Of a stretch of 64,000 nucleotides of DNA, positions 1 through 8,081 are shown in pieces. The DNA comes from Pseudomonas guariconensis. Its GTDB lineage: Bacteria > Pseudomonadota > Gammaproteobacteria > Pseudomonadales > Pseudomonadaceae. Location: NCBI RefSeq assembly GCF_900102675.1, contig NZ_FMYX01000004.1, positions 186,001-250,000 on the forward strand, read 5' to 3'. Every line of letters begins with the position of its first letter. The stretch's first letter is position 1. Below the pieces are notes generated by a model that was given only the letters and a program-made list of their open reading frames with translations, ran no database searches and was not told the DNA's origin. The position numbers and the translations under genes were made by a program.

Positions 1-545
1 CCCTCGACCCGAGCCTGTCGTACATCGCTGACCGCAAAGTAGCTGTGCAGGGCCTGGCTGATGGTGACGTTGTCATTACCCTGGTTGAAGCTGCTCAAGG
101 TCAGCTTCAATTGCGTGCCCATTTCGATCAGCAGCTTGAGCTCGACCTCATGAGGCCAGCCTGGCAGGTCGCCCAGCGCTTCCGGTAGGCTGAACTCGAT
201 GCGAAGGCCTTCTGCGGCCTCCTCGATGCCCAGCAGCTGCCAGTCACGGGTGCGCGCCAACCCATGGGCAGGTGCCTGTTCGCCTTGGTACATGGCCTGC
301 ACGGCCTGGGGGTTGCGCTGCAGATTGCCGAACCAGGGCCAGCACACCGGCACTCCGGCGCGCACGGACTTGCCCTGGCGGAAGATGGCTTGGTCGCTCA
401 ACCACAGCAATGGGGGCTCACCCAGTCGTTGGTAGCTCAAGACCTGGGCGCCCTGTTGGGCGATCAGCAGTTCGGCATGATTGCTGGTGATGCGCCAGCA
501 GTTGAGTTCGCCGTGTTGTTCCGTTTCGACCTGGAAAGTAGCCAT
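1..545 (-). CDS. D-hexose-6-phosphate mutarotase, aldose 1-epimerase family (C-terminus cut by window start)
   Basis: About 181 residues of the N-terminal part can be read before the gene leaves the window. The family (YeaD type) interconverts alpha and beta anomers of glucose-6-phosphate in the cytoplasm. Family signatures are visible: RAGVPVCWPWF at about residues 62-72, a His-Gly at 94-95 followed by AR and a Trp, and ALHSYFAV at about 165-172 containing a likely catalytic His. I chose the ATG at 545 because homology-like sequence starts right there (MATFQVE); the ribosome site upstream is weak. It is read in the same direction as the thioesterase gene that lies upstream, with about 70 bases between them. 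The missing C-terminus should hold the catalytic Glu, so activity cannot be judged here. Confidence 0.85.
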   Translation of the reverse strand, partial: MATFQVETEQHGELNCWRITSNHAELLIAQQGAQVLSYQRLGEPPLLWLSDQAIFRQGKSVRAGVPVCWPWFGNLQRNPQAVQAMYQGEQAPAHGLARTRDWQLLGIEEAAEGLRIEFSLPEALGDLPGWPHEVELKLLIEMGTQLKLTLSSFNQGNDNVTISQALHSYFAVSDVRQARVE

Positions 546-617
546 GCGCTTGTCTCGTCGTGATGCATATCAGGCCTTGGACCTCATGCCTTGCAACGAG
601 TTTACCGCGCCCCTGGC

Positions 618-1016
618 TCAGCGACGAGGGACGGAACGGGTACGGCCACTGCCGTCGATGGCGACGAAAACGAACACAGCTTCGGTGACCTTGCGCCATT
701 CGCTGGAAAGCGGGTCGTCGCTCCACACTTCCACCATCATCTGGATGGAGCTACGGCCGATTTCCAGGGTCTGGGTGTAAAAGGAAAGCTGCGCGCCCAC
801 GGCCACCGGGACCAGGAAAGCCATGCGGTCGATCGCCACGGTGGCAACGCGGCCACCGGCGACGCGGCTGGCCATGGCGGTGCCGGCCAGGTCCATCTGG
901 GCGACCAGCCAGCCGCCGAAGATATCGCCGAAACCGTTGGTTTCACGGGGTAGGGCAGTGATCTGAAGGGCAAGGTCGCCCTGTGGGATAGGATCTTCTT
1001 GTTCGAGCTCAATCAT
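618..1016 (-). CDS. acyl-CoA thioesterase, YciA-like hotdog-fold protein
   Basis: Encodes 132 residues. It belongs to the small hotdog-fold acyl-CoA thioesterases that hydrolyse CoA thioesters in the cytoplasm. The signature ETNGFGDIFGGWLVAQMDLAG at about residues 25-45 has the Asn and Asp expected for the YciA/BACH group, and the length is typical. An upstream ATG exists at 1187, but the 57 extra residues look non-coding (basic, Ser/Arg-rich) and the family start aligns with MIELEQEDP, so I use the ATG at 1016 (a GAGG lies a little upstream). The gene is divergent from the MHS transporter, and its physiological acyl-CoA substrate cannot be told from the sequence. Confidence 0.85.
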   Translation of the reverse strand: MIELEQEDPIPQGDLALQITALPRETNGFGDIFGGWLVAQMDLAGTAMASRVAGGRVATVAIDRMAFLVPVAVGAQLSFYTQTLEIGRSSIQMMVEVWSDDPLSSEWRKVTEAVFVFVAIDGSGRTRSVPRR

Positions 1017-1376
1017 GCGGTGGGGCCTCGGACCCGTGACGCTTTCGTTGGTTGGCGCAAATGACGGTCGCCGGGAAAACGATTCAGCTTGAAACATACT
1101 ACGCTGATTTCGCTTCGATGGGCGGCCAAAGGGAGACTCTGCGAAACCGCCTGCAACATTGACCGGCGTTTTCGCACAGCATCCCACGTGTTGCTCAACC
1201 TTTTCCTACGAGCGGTCAGTATATAGACCTGCACAGCCAGCGACGACCGCGCATTCGTGAATATCTGTATGGATTTTGTACCGCTATGAGGCGGGTGCGG
1301 CAATTTGTTATCTTCGCGGGTCACTGACCCAGAAGCCGCGTGACAAACGGCCTGCAGACCAATAAGAGAACAACCC
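1017..1376. other. 360-bp divergent intergenic region with a 13-bp palindrome
   Basis: Separates the thioesterase (leftward) from the MHS transporter (rightward). No credible small gene was found. The clearest element is the perfect palindrome GGGTCA-C-TGACCC at 1318-1330, about 47 bases before the transporter ATG, which is a plausible operator. AAGAGAAC just before the ATG at 1377 is a modest ribosome-binding site. I could not assign sigma-70 boxes with confidence. Confidence 0.5.
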
Positions 1377-2666
1377 ATGACCTCCGTGCCGAGCAGTATC
1401 GAGCAGCCCTCGCGGCCGCTGACCCGCAGTGACTACAAGACCCTTTCACTGTCCGCCCTTGGTGGAGCACTGGAATTCTACGACTTCATCATCTTCGTGT
1501 TCTTTGCCACGGTAGTCGGCAAGTTGTTCTTCCCCGCCGACATGCCCGAGTGGCTGCGTCTGATGCAGACTTTCGGCATCTTCGCGGCCGGCTACCTGGC
1601 GCGGCCTTTGGGCGGCATCATCATGGCCCACTTCGGCGACCTGCTCGGTCGCAAGAAGATGTTCACGCTGAGCATCTTCATGATGGCCTTGCCGACCTTG
1701 GTCATGGGCCTGCTGCCAACCTACGCGCAGATCGGCCTGTGGGCCCCGGTCCTGCTGCTCTTGATGCGTGTCGTGCAAGGTGCGGCCATCGGTGGCGAGG
1801 TTCCGGGCGCCTGGGTGTTCGTCTCCGAGCATGTGCCGGCGCGCAATACCGGTTATGCCTGCGGCACGCTCACGGCGGGCCTGACGTCAGGCATTCTGCT
1901 CGGCTCGCTCGTGGCAACCTTGATCAATACGGTCTACAGCGCCGACGAAGTGGCGGACTACGCCTGGCGCATTCCGTTCCTGCTCGGGGGCGTGTTCGGC
2001 CTGTTCGCGGTGTACCTACGCCGCTGGCTGCACGAGACGCCGGTATTTGCCGAGATGCAGCAGCGAAAGGCCTTGGCCGAAGAGCTGCCGCTGCGTGCGG
2101 TGCTGCGTGATCATCGTGGTGCGATCATTTTGTCGATGCTGCTGACTTGGCTGTTGTCGGCGGGCATCGTGGTGGTGATCCTCATGACCCCGGCGCTGCT
2201 GCAAAGCCTCTATCACATCAGCCCCACCGACTCGCTGAAGGCCAACAGTCTGGCTATCGTCCTGCTCAGCATTGGCTGTGTGGGTGCCGGCAGCCTGGCC
2301 GATCGTTTCGGCGCCGGGCGTGTGTTCATCGTCGGCAGCCTGGCGCTGCTGGCATCGTCCTGGGCCTTCTACCACAGCCTGCCGACGCGACCGGACCTAC
2401 TGTTCCCGCTGTACGCGTTGACCGGTCTGTTCGTCGGCATCGTCGGTGCGGTGCCTTATGTGATGGTCAAGGCCTTCCCGCCGGTGGTGCGTTTCAGTGG
2501 GCTCTCGTTCTCCTACAACCTGGCCTACGCCATCTTCGGCGGCCTGACGCCAATGGTGGTCACCGCGCTGCTCAAGTTCAGCCCCATGGCACCTGCCTAT
2601 TACGTGTCTTGCCTGTGCGCCGTGGGTCTGCTGGTGGGTGTCTACCTGCTCGCGACCAAGCGCTGA
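1377..2666 (+). CDS. MFS transporter, metabolite:H+ symporter (MHS) type
   Basis: A 429-residue inner-membrane protein with about 12 predicted membrane helices. The start LSLSALGGALEFYDF (helix 1) and the loop HFGDLLGRKKMF between helices 2 and 3 are typical of the MHS group (KgtP, ProP, ShiA relatives), which bring in organic acids, osmolytes or similar solutes with protons. RVVQGAAIGGEVPGAW around residues 130-145 is the usual helix-4 signature. The substrate cannot be assigned from sequence. It stands alone: a hairpin terminator follows at 2733-2764, and the next gene, pstS, has its own Pho promoter. Confidence 0.85.
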   Translation: MTSVPSSIEQPSRPLTRSDYKTLSLSALGGALEFYDFIIFVFFATVVGKLFFPADMPEWLRLMQTFGIFAAGYLARPLGGIIMAHFGDLLGRKKMFTLSIFMMALPTLVMGLLPTYAQIGLWAPVLLLLMRVVQGAAIGGEVPGAWVFVSEHVPARNTGYACGTLTAGLTSGILLGSLVATLINTVYSADEVADYAWRIPFLLGGVFGLFAVYLRRWLHETPVFAEMQQRKALAEELPLRAVLRDHRGAIILSMLLTWLLSAGIVVVILMTPALLQSLYHISPTDSLKANSLAIVLLSIGCVGAGSLADRFGAGRVFIVGSLALLASSWAFYHSLPTRPDLLFPLYALTGLFVGIVGAVPYVMVKAFPPVVRFSGLSFSYNLAYAIFGGLTPMVVTALLKFSPMAPAYYVSCLCAVGLLVGVYLLATKR

Positions 2667-2732
2667 CCGAGGGCGGTCGTATCCGCGAAGACGGCATGGC
2701 GATGTTTATCCTGCAGTGCCGCAACATCCTGT

Positions 2733-2764
2733 AAAGGCCATCCCGGGCGACCGTGATGGCCTTT
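2733..2764 (+). terminator. intrinsic terminator of the MHS transporter gene, overlapping the pstS Pho box
   Basis: Stem AAAGGCCATC (2733-2742) pairs perfectly with GATGGCCTTT (2755-2764) across a 12-base loop. The final CTTT of the stem is also the beginning of the first PhoB 7-mer at 2761. The U-tract is short (TTT), so termination strength is uncertain. Confidence 0.65.
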
Positions 2765-2816
2765 CATCCAATTGTCACATTCAAGTCATAGAGTGTTCAT
2801 GCGGCCTGCAGATACT
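2761..2816 (+). promoter_or_regulatory. tandem Pho boxes and -10 box of pstS
   Basis: Four 7-base direct repeats occur at an exact 11-base pitch: CTTTCAT (2761), TTGTCAC (2772), AAGTCAT (2783) and TGTTCAT (2794). This is the 7+4+7 layout of PhoB sites twice over. GATACT at 2811-2816 is a reasonable -10 box and starts 10 bases after the last repeat, the expected spacing when PhoB replaces the -35 contact. Strong activation under phosphate limitation is inferred. Confidence 0.88.
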
Positions 2817-2864
2817 TGGGCCCGATCCATCTCACACCCCAAATATTCCTGCTAGGAGTTAGGC

Positions 2865-3863
2865 ATGAAACTGAAGCGTTTGATGGCGGCCCTCACGTTC
2901 GCCGCCGCTGGCGTCGCTACCGCCAATGCGGTTGCCGCCGTCGATCCTGCAATCCCGACCTACACCAAGACCACTGGCGTATCGGGCAACCTCTCCAGCG
3001 TCGGTTCCGATACCCTGGCGAACCTCATGACTCTGTGGGCCGAGGCCTACAAGAAGGAATACCCGAACGTAAACATCCAGATCCAGGCTGCCGGCTCCTC
3101 CACTGCGCCACCCGCGCTGACTGAAGGCACCGCCAACCTCGGCCCGATGAGCCGCAAGATGAAGGACGTCGAGCTGCAGGCCTTCGAGCAGAAGTACGGC
3201 TACAAGCCGACCGCCATTCCGGTCGCCGTCGACGCCCTGGCAGTCTTCGTCCACAAGGACAACCCGATCAAGGGCCTGACCATGGCTCAGGTCGATGCCA
3301 TCTTCTCCTCGACCCGTCTGTGTGGTGGCAAAGCCGACGTCAAGACGTGGGGTGATGTGGGCGTGACCGGCGATCTGGCCAACAAGCCGATCCAGCTGTT
3401 CGGCCGCAACTCGGTATCCGGCACCTACGGCTACTTCAAGGAAGAAGCGCTGTGCAAAGGCGACTTCAAGCCTAACGTCAACGAGCAGCCAGGCTCGGCT
3501 TCGGTCGTGCAGTCGATCAGCAGCTCGCTGAACGGCATCGGCTACTCGGGCATCGGCTACAAGACCGCCAGCGTCAAGACCGTGCCTCTGGCCAAGAAAG
3601 AAGGCGGCGCCTTCGTCGAGGACAACGAAGCCAACGCCCTGAACGGTACCTACCCGCTGTCGCGCTTCTTGTACGTCTACGTCAACAAGGCCCCGAACAA
3701 GCCTCTGGCCCCGTTGGAAGCTGAGTTCGTGAAACTGGTCCTGTCCCAGGCGGGCCAGCAGGTCGTGGTGAAGGACGGCTACATCCCGCTGCCGGCCAAA
3801 GTGGTCGACAAGACCCTGGCTGACCTGGGTTTGTCCCACGCCGGTAACGTTGCAAAGAAGTAA
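2865..3863 (+). CDS. pstS: periplasmic phosphate-binding protein PstS
   Basis: A 332-residue protein that binds inorganic phosphate in the periplasm and hands it to PstC/PstA. The first 25 or so residues form a signal peptide (basic start, Ala-rich core, cleavage near ANAVAA). Phosphate-ligand motifs are readable: GSDTLANLM near residue 48, [11 protein letters not shown] near 78, and [11 protein letters not shown] near 185. TAGGAG eight bases before the ATG is a good ribosome site. It has tandem Pho boxes upstream and a GC-rich hairpin downstream. It is apparently transcribed separately from pstC, which has its own Pho promoter, so the abundant binding protein can be made in excess of the permease. 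Confidence 0.95.
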   Translation: MKLKRLMAALTFAAAGVATANAVAAVDPAIPTYTKTTGVSGNLSSVGSDTLANLMTLWAEAYKKEYPNVNIQIQAAGSSTAPPALTEGTANLGPMSRKMKDVELQAFEQKYGYKPTAIPVAVDALAVFVHKDNPIKGLTMAQVDAIFSSTRLCGGKADVKTWGDVGVTGDLANKPIQLFGRNSVSGTYGYFKEEALCKGDFKPNVNEQPGSASVVQSISSSLNGIGYSGIGYKTASVKTVPLAKKEGGAFVEDNEANALNGTYPLSRFLYVYVNKAPNKPLAPLEAEFVKLVLSQAGQQVVVKDGYIPLPAKVVDKTLADLGLSHAGNVAKK

Positions 3864-3875
3864 GTAACTGAGGAA

Positions 3876-3900
3876 GAGGCCGGCGCCGAACGCCGGCCTC
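3876..3900 (+). terminator. GC-rich hairpin after pstS
   Basis: GAGGCCGGCG (3876-3885) and CGCCGGCCTC (3891-3900) form a perfect 10-bp stem with a 5-base loop. No T-run follows directly, so it may act as a partial terminator or protect the 3' end of the pstS message rather than end every transcript. A T6 run occurs about 45 bases further on. Confidence 0.6.
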
Positions 3901-3951
3901 CTCCACGAATTCCTCGTCCGAAGCCAGGATTCCTGAGCGGCGGGCTTTTTT

Positions 3952-3996
3952 GCGTCACTGCATTGTCATGTTTTTGTCATACGGGACCGCTAGGGT
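3952..3996 (+). promoter_or_regulatory. Pho box and -10 box of the pstCAB-phoU operon
   Basis: Three 7-mers stand at 11-base pitch: GCGTCAC (3952), TTGTCAT (3963) and TTGTCAT (3974); the last two are identical. TAGGGT at 3991-3996 starts 10 bases after the last repeat, matching the spacing at pstS and phoB. The predicted transcript start, about 6-8 bases beyond the -10, falls on or beside the ATG at 4003. Confidence 0.82.
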
Positions 3997-4002
3997 GTGC
4001 GC

Positions 4003-6291
4003 ATGAATGATCTGGCCAACTCCACCATGACCCAAAATTCTCCCCCCGTGCGGATTGACTTCAATACGCCCGAGCTGCAACGCAAGCGCCGCCTGCGTGC
4101 GCTGAAGGATCGCCTGACCCGCTGGTATGTACTGGTTGGCGGGCTTGCCGTGCTGGCAGCCATCACCCTGATCTTCTTCTACCTGGCCTACGTGGTCCTG
4201 CCGCTGTTCCAGGGCGCCGAGCTGACCAGCAAGAAAGCGCTGGAGCCGACGTGGCTGCAACAGGATGCCGGCAAGCCGCTGATGATCGCCCTCGAGGAGC
4301 AGAACCTCGTGGGCATGCGCGTTTCCGATAAGGGCCAGGCGCTGTTCTTCGATTCCAAGACCGGCAGCGAAGTCGAGCATGTCGACCTGCCGTTGCCGGC
4401 AGGCACTCAAGTGACGTCCATCAGCGCCGACCAGCCGGGCAGCCCGCTGGTGGTGCTTGGTCTGTCCAACGGCCAGGCGCTGGTGTTCCACCACACCTAC
4501 AAGATCACCTATCCGGACAACAAGAAGACCATCGATGCGGGTATCGACTACCCCTATGGTCAGGCGCCGTTCGTGCTCGACCCACAGGGCCGCGCGCTGG
4601 AGCACGTGAGTGTCAACGTCAACGGCGATACCCTGCTGCTGGCTGGCTCTACCGGTTCGCAACTGCACGTGACCGAGCTGACCCGTCAGGAAAACATGAT
4701 GACCGGCGAAGTCACCACCGAGCAGAACCGCATCGAGCTGCCGCAGATGACCGAGCCGGTGAAGGCCATCTTCGTCGATCCGCGTCAGCAATGGTTGTAC
4801 GTGGTCAACGGTCGTGCCATCGCCGACGTCTTCAGCCTGCGCGACAAGAGCCTCAATGGTCGCTACAAACTGTCTGAGGATGGCGACACCGAAATCACTG
4901 CCAGCGCCCAACTGGTCGGCGGCATCTCGCTGATCTTCGGTGATTCCAAGGGCGGGCTGAGCCAGTGGTTCATGGCTCGCGACCCGGATGGCGAGTCGCG
5001 CTTCAAGCTGATCCGTAGCTTCCAGCTGGGCAAGGCGCCGGTCGTGCAGATCGATGCCGAAGAGCGTCGCAAGGGCTTCGTCGCGCTGGACAGCGAAGGC
5101 AAGCTGGGCGTGTTTCACAGCACCGCCCACCGCACCCTGCTGGTCGAGCCGGTCGCAGAAGGCGCCGGCGTGCTGGCCCTGTCGCCACGCGCCAACCGCA
5201 TCATCATCGAGCAAGGCGGCAAGCTGTTGCCACTGAGCCTGAAGAACCCGCACCCGGAAGTGTCTTTCAGCGCGCTGTGGGGCAAGGTCTGGTACGAGAA
5301 CTATGACGAGCCGAAGTACGTCTGGCAGTCCACGGCCTCCAACACCGATTTCGAGCCCAAGCTGAGCCTGTCGCCGCTGACCTTCGGCACTCTGAAGGCC
5401 GCCTTCTACGCGATGATCCTGGCCGCGCCTCTGGCCATCGCCGCCGCTATCTACACCGCCTACTTCATGGCCCCGGGCATGCGCCGCAAGGTCAAGCCGG
5501 TCATCGAGTTGATGGAAGCGATGCCGACGGTGATCCTCGGCTTCTTCGCCGGCCTGTTCCTGGCACCGTACCTGGAAGGTCACCTGCCAGGTGTGTTCAG
5601 CCTGCTGCTGATCCTGCCGATCGGCATTCTCGCCGCCGGCTTTGCCTGGAGCCGCCTGCCGGAGTCGATCCGCCTGCGTATCCCGGACGGTTGGGAAGCG
5701 GCGATCCTGATCCCGGTCATCCTGGTGATCGGTTGGTTCGCCCTGTTCATGAGCCCGTTCATGGAGAACTGGTTCTTCGGCGGCGACATGCGTCTGTGGA
5801 TCACCAATGACCTGGGCATCACCTATGACCAGCGCAACGCCCTGGTAGTGGGTATCGCCATGGGCTTCGCCGTCATCCCGAACATCTACTCCATTGCCGA
5901 AGACGCTGTATTCAGTGTGCCACGCAGCCTGACACTGGGCTCCCTAGCCCTGGGTGCGACACCCTGGCAGACCCTGACCCGCGTGGTCATCCTCACCGCA
6001 AGCCCGGGTATTTTCTCGGCGCTGATGATCGGCATGGGCCGTGCGGTGGGCGAGACCATGATCGTGCTCATGGCCACCGGCAACACCCCGGTCATGGAGC
6101 TGAACCTGTTCGAAGGCATGCGCACCCTCGCCGCCAACGTGGCGGTGGAAATGCCCGAATCCGAAGTCGGCGGCAGCCACTACCGTGTGCTGTTCCTCGC
6201 TGCCCTCGTGCTGCTGATGTTCACATTCATCATGAACACCTTGGCCGAGCTGATTCGCCAGCGTCTGCGCAAGAAATACTCGTCGCTTTGA
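4003..6291 (+). CDS. pstC: phosphate ABC transporter permease PstC, long form with periplasmic domain
   Basis: A 762-residue inner-membrane subunit of the high-affinity phosphate importer. One membrane helix lies at about 40-65, followed by some 380 residues with beta-propeller-like character (repeated strand and turn patterns such as LDSEGKLGVFHS), then the permease core with about six helices from residue 465 to the end. ALGATPWQTLTRVV is the EAA-type loop contacting PstB. Classical PstC lacks the large insert, which is typical of pseudomonads. The start is open: a GTG at 3997, ATG at 4003 and ATG at 4027 are in frame; none has a strong ribosome site, and the Pho promoter puts the transcript start near 4003. 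pstA begins 17 bases after its stop. Confidence 0.9.
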   Translation: MNDLANSTMTQNSPPVRIDFNTPELQRKRRLRALKDRLTRWYVLVGGLAVLAAITLIFFYLAYVVLPLFQGAELTSKKALEPTWLQQDAGKPLMIALEEQNLVGMRVSDKGQALFFDSKTGSEVEHVDLPLPAGTQVTSISADQPGSPLVVLGLSNGQALVFHHTYKITYPDNKKTIDAGIDYPYGQAPFVLDPQGRALEHVSVNVNGDTLLLAGSTGSQLHVTELTRQENMMTGEVTTEQNRIELPQMTEPVKAIFVDPRQQWLYVVNGRAIADVFSLRDKSLNGRYKLSEDGDTEITASAQLVGGISLIFGDSKGGLSQWFMARDPDGESRFKLIRSFQLGKAPVVQIDAEERRKGFVALDSEGKLGVFHSTAHRTLLVEPVAEGAGVLALSPRANRIIIEQGGKLLPLSLKNPHPEVSFSALWGKVWYENYDEPKYVWQSTASNTDFEPKLSLSPLTFGTLKAAFYAMILAAPLAIAAAIYTAYFMAPGMRRKVKPVIELMEAMPTVILGFFAGLFLAPYLEGHLPGVFSLLLILPIGILAAGFAWSRLPESIRLRIPDGWEAAILIPVILVIGWFALFMSPFMENWFFGGDMRLWITNDLGITYDQRNALVVGIAMGFAVIPNIYSIAEDAVFSVPRSLTLGSLALGATPWQTLTRVVILTASPGIFSALMIGMGRAVGETMIVLMATGNTPVMELNLFEGMRTLAANVAVEMPESEVGGSHYRVLFLAALVLLMFTFIMNTLAELIRQRLRKKYSSL

Positions 6292-6308
6292 TAGAAAGGT
6301 AGAGATCC

Positions 6309-7979
6309 GTGAAAAAGGATTCCCTCAAAGGCTGGTTCAAGAGCGGCGCCCCTGGCGTCTGGATCAGCGGTGGCGCGGTCGCCATGGCGGTGATCATGAC
6401 CGTCGGCCTGCTCGCCGTGATCGCCGTCCGCGGCCTGGGCCACTTCTGGCCAGCCGACCTGATCCAGGCCACCTACAAGGTGCCGGGCCAGGGCGATCAT
6501 GTGATCATCGCAGAGGTGGTGCAGAAAGAAGAAGTGCCACGTGCCCGCCTCAAGGGCGCCGGCTTGCCGGTTCCGGACGAAGGCCCGGAGTTCATGACCC
6601 GCGAGCTGGTCAAGGTGGGTAACCGCGACCTCAACGGCAGCGACTTCACCTGGTTGGTAGGCGACTGGCTGGTCGACCAGCAGAAGCCGGCCGACTTGAT
6701 TGCCCTGGAGCGCCGCGAGTGGGGCAATTTCTATGGCTACCTGGCGAGCGTCAAGGAAGAAGGCCGTGTGGTCGCCGAAGGCCCTGCCGCCTGGGCTGAG
6801 CTGCAGAGTCGCCTCAAGCGCGCCGACCAGCTGGCCCGAGAGCTGCAGACCCTTGAGAAGAAAGACATCGGTGCCATCAACCATGGTCTTGAGCGTCTGC
6901 GCCTGCAGGCTCGCAAGCTCGAGCTGGACGGCAAGCTGGACGCTGCCGCCCAGGCGGACATGGACGCTGAGCGTGCCGAGCTCAACGCTCGCTACAAGGC
7001 CATCGAAGAGCGCCTGACCGGCCTGCACCAGGCATTCGCCCGCGACAGCCTGGTGGCCCGCGACGGCAATGGCCGCGAAGTGGAGATCAACCTGAGCAAG
7101 GTGGTCCATGCCTACCAGCCCAACGGCATGTCTGTCATGACCAAGCTGGGCGTGTACTTCAGCAAGGTGTGGGAGTTCCTGAGCGACGACCCGCGTGAAG
7201 CCAATACCGAAGGCGGTATCTTCCCGGCCATCTTCGGCACCGTGATGATGACCCTGATCATGGCCGTGATCGTTACCCCGTTCGGTGTACTGGCGGCGGT
7301 CTACCTGCGTGAATATGCCAAGCAGGGCCCGGTGACTCGCCTGATCCGTATTGCAGTGAACAACCTGGCGGGTGTTCCGGCGATCGTCTATGGCGTGTTC
7401 GGCCTGGGCTTCTTCGTCTATGTGCTGGGTGGCTCGATCGACCGCCTGTTCTTCCCCGAAGCCCTGCCGGCGCCGACCCTCGGTACCCCGGGCCTGCTGT
7501 GGGCCTCGCTGACCCTGGCGCTGCTGGCAGTGCCGGTAGTGATCGTGGCCACCGAGGAAGGCCTGGCGCGCATCCCACGTACGGTGCGCGAAGGCTCCCT
7601 GGCGCTCGGCGCGACCAAGGCTGAGACCCTGTGGAAGATCGTTCTGCCAATGGCCAGTCCGGCCATGATGACCGGCATGATCCTCGCCGTGGCCCGTGCC
7701 GCGGGCGAAGTGGCGCCGCTGATGCTGGTGGGTGTGGTGAAACTGGCGCCATCGCTGCCGGTGGACGGTAACTACCCGTACCTGCACCTGGACCAGAAGA
7801 TCATGCACCTGGGCTTCCACATCTACGACGTCGGCTTCCAGAGCCCGAACGTCGAGGCCGCGCGGCCGCTGGTGTACGCCACCGCGCTGCTGCTGGTGCT
7901 GGTGATCGCGACCCTCAACCTCTCGGCGGTGTGGATCCGTAACCACCTGCGCGAGAAGTACAAGGCCCTCGACAGCTGA
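6309..7979 (+). CDS. pstA: phosphate ABC transporter permease PstA, long form
   Basis: A 556-residue partner permease of PstC. A helix at about 20-43 is followed by a periplasmic domain to about residue 290, with a charged, coiled-coil-like stretch around 155-235 (the extension I associate with DUF3333), then the six-helix permease core. SLALGATKAETLWKIVLP near residue 435 is the EAA loop that docks on PstB. The start is GTG, preceded by AAAGGTAGAG; MKKDSLKGWF is a natural N-terminus. Both permeases carry extra periplasmic mass, suggesting the two domains face one another or the binding protein. A 100-base repeat-rich gap separates it from pstB. Confidence 0.9.
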   Translation: MKKDSLKGWFKSGAPGVWISGGAVAMAVIMTVGLLAVIAVRGLGHFWPADLIQATYKVPGQGDHVIIAEVVQKEEVPRARLKGAGLPVPDEGPEFMTRELVKVGNRDLNGSDFTWLVGDWLVDQQKPADLIALERREWGNFYGYLASVKEEGRVVAEGPAAWAELQSRLKRADQLARELQTLEKKDIGAINHGLERLRLQARKLELDGKLDAAAQADMDAERAELNARYKAIEERLTGLHQAFARDSLVARDGNGREVEINLSKVVHAYQPNGMSVMTKLGVYFSKVWEFLSDDPREANTEGGIFPAIFGTVMMTLIMAVIVTPFGVLAAVYLREYAKQGPVTRLIRIAVNNLAGVPAIVYGVFGLGFFVYVLGGSIDRLFFPEALPAPTLGTPGLLWASLTLALLAVPVVIVATEEGLARIPRTVREGSLALGATKAETLWKIVLPMASPAMMTGMILAVARAAGEVAPLMLVGVVKLAPSLPVDGNYPYLHLDQKIMHLGFHIYDVGFQSPNVEAARPLVYATALLLVLVIATLNLSAVWIRNHLREKYKALDS

Positions 7980-7985
7980 TTTCAG

Positions 7986-8070
7986 CTTTAAGCTTCAAGC
8001 GGCAAGCTCCAAGCAGATTGCCGCTTTGACCCAACTTGCAGCTTGCAGCTCGAAGCTTGCAGCTACGAAC
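7986..8070 (+). repeat. GCTTGCAGCTTGAAGC-type repeat between pstA and pstB
   Basis: The gap is made of short variations on AAGCTTGCAGCT and its complement. CAAGCGGCAA (7996-8005) and TTGCCGCTTTG (8018-8028) form a stem, followed by two closely spaced copies of CTTGCAGCT. Related sequence is found at 8930-9030 and 15015-15157. It may moderate pstB expression relative to pstA or be a passive repeat. Confidence 0.65.
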
Positions 8071-8081
8071 GGAGTGAGAAC

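Noticed and set aside
3955..5583. A 542-codon minus-strand frame opposite pstC
   Set aside because: Antisense to a permease with intact motifs; no ribosome site and low-complexity composition.
6180..7946. A 588-codon minus-strand frame opposite pstA
   Set aside because: Shadow of pstA; the His/Gln-rich product has no family pattern.
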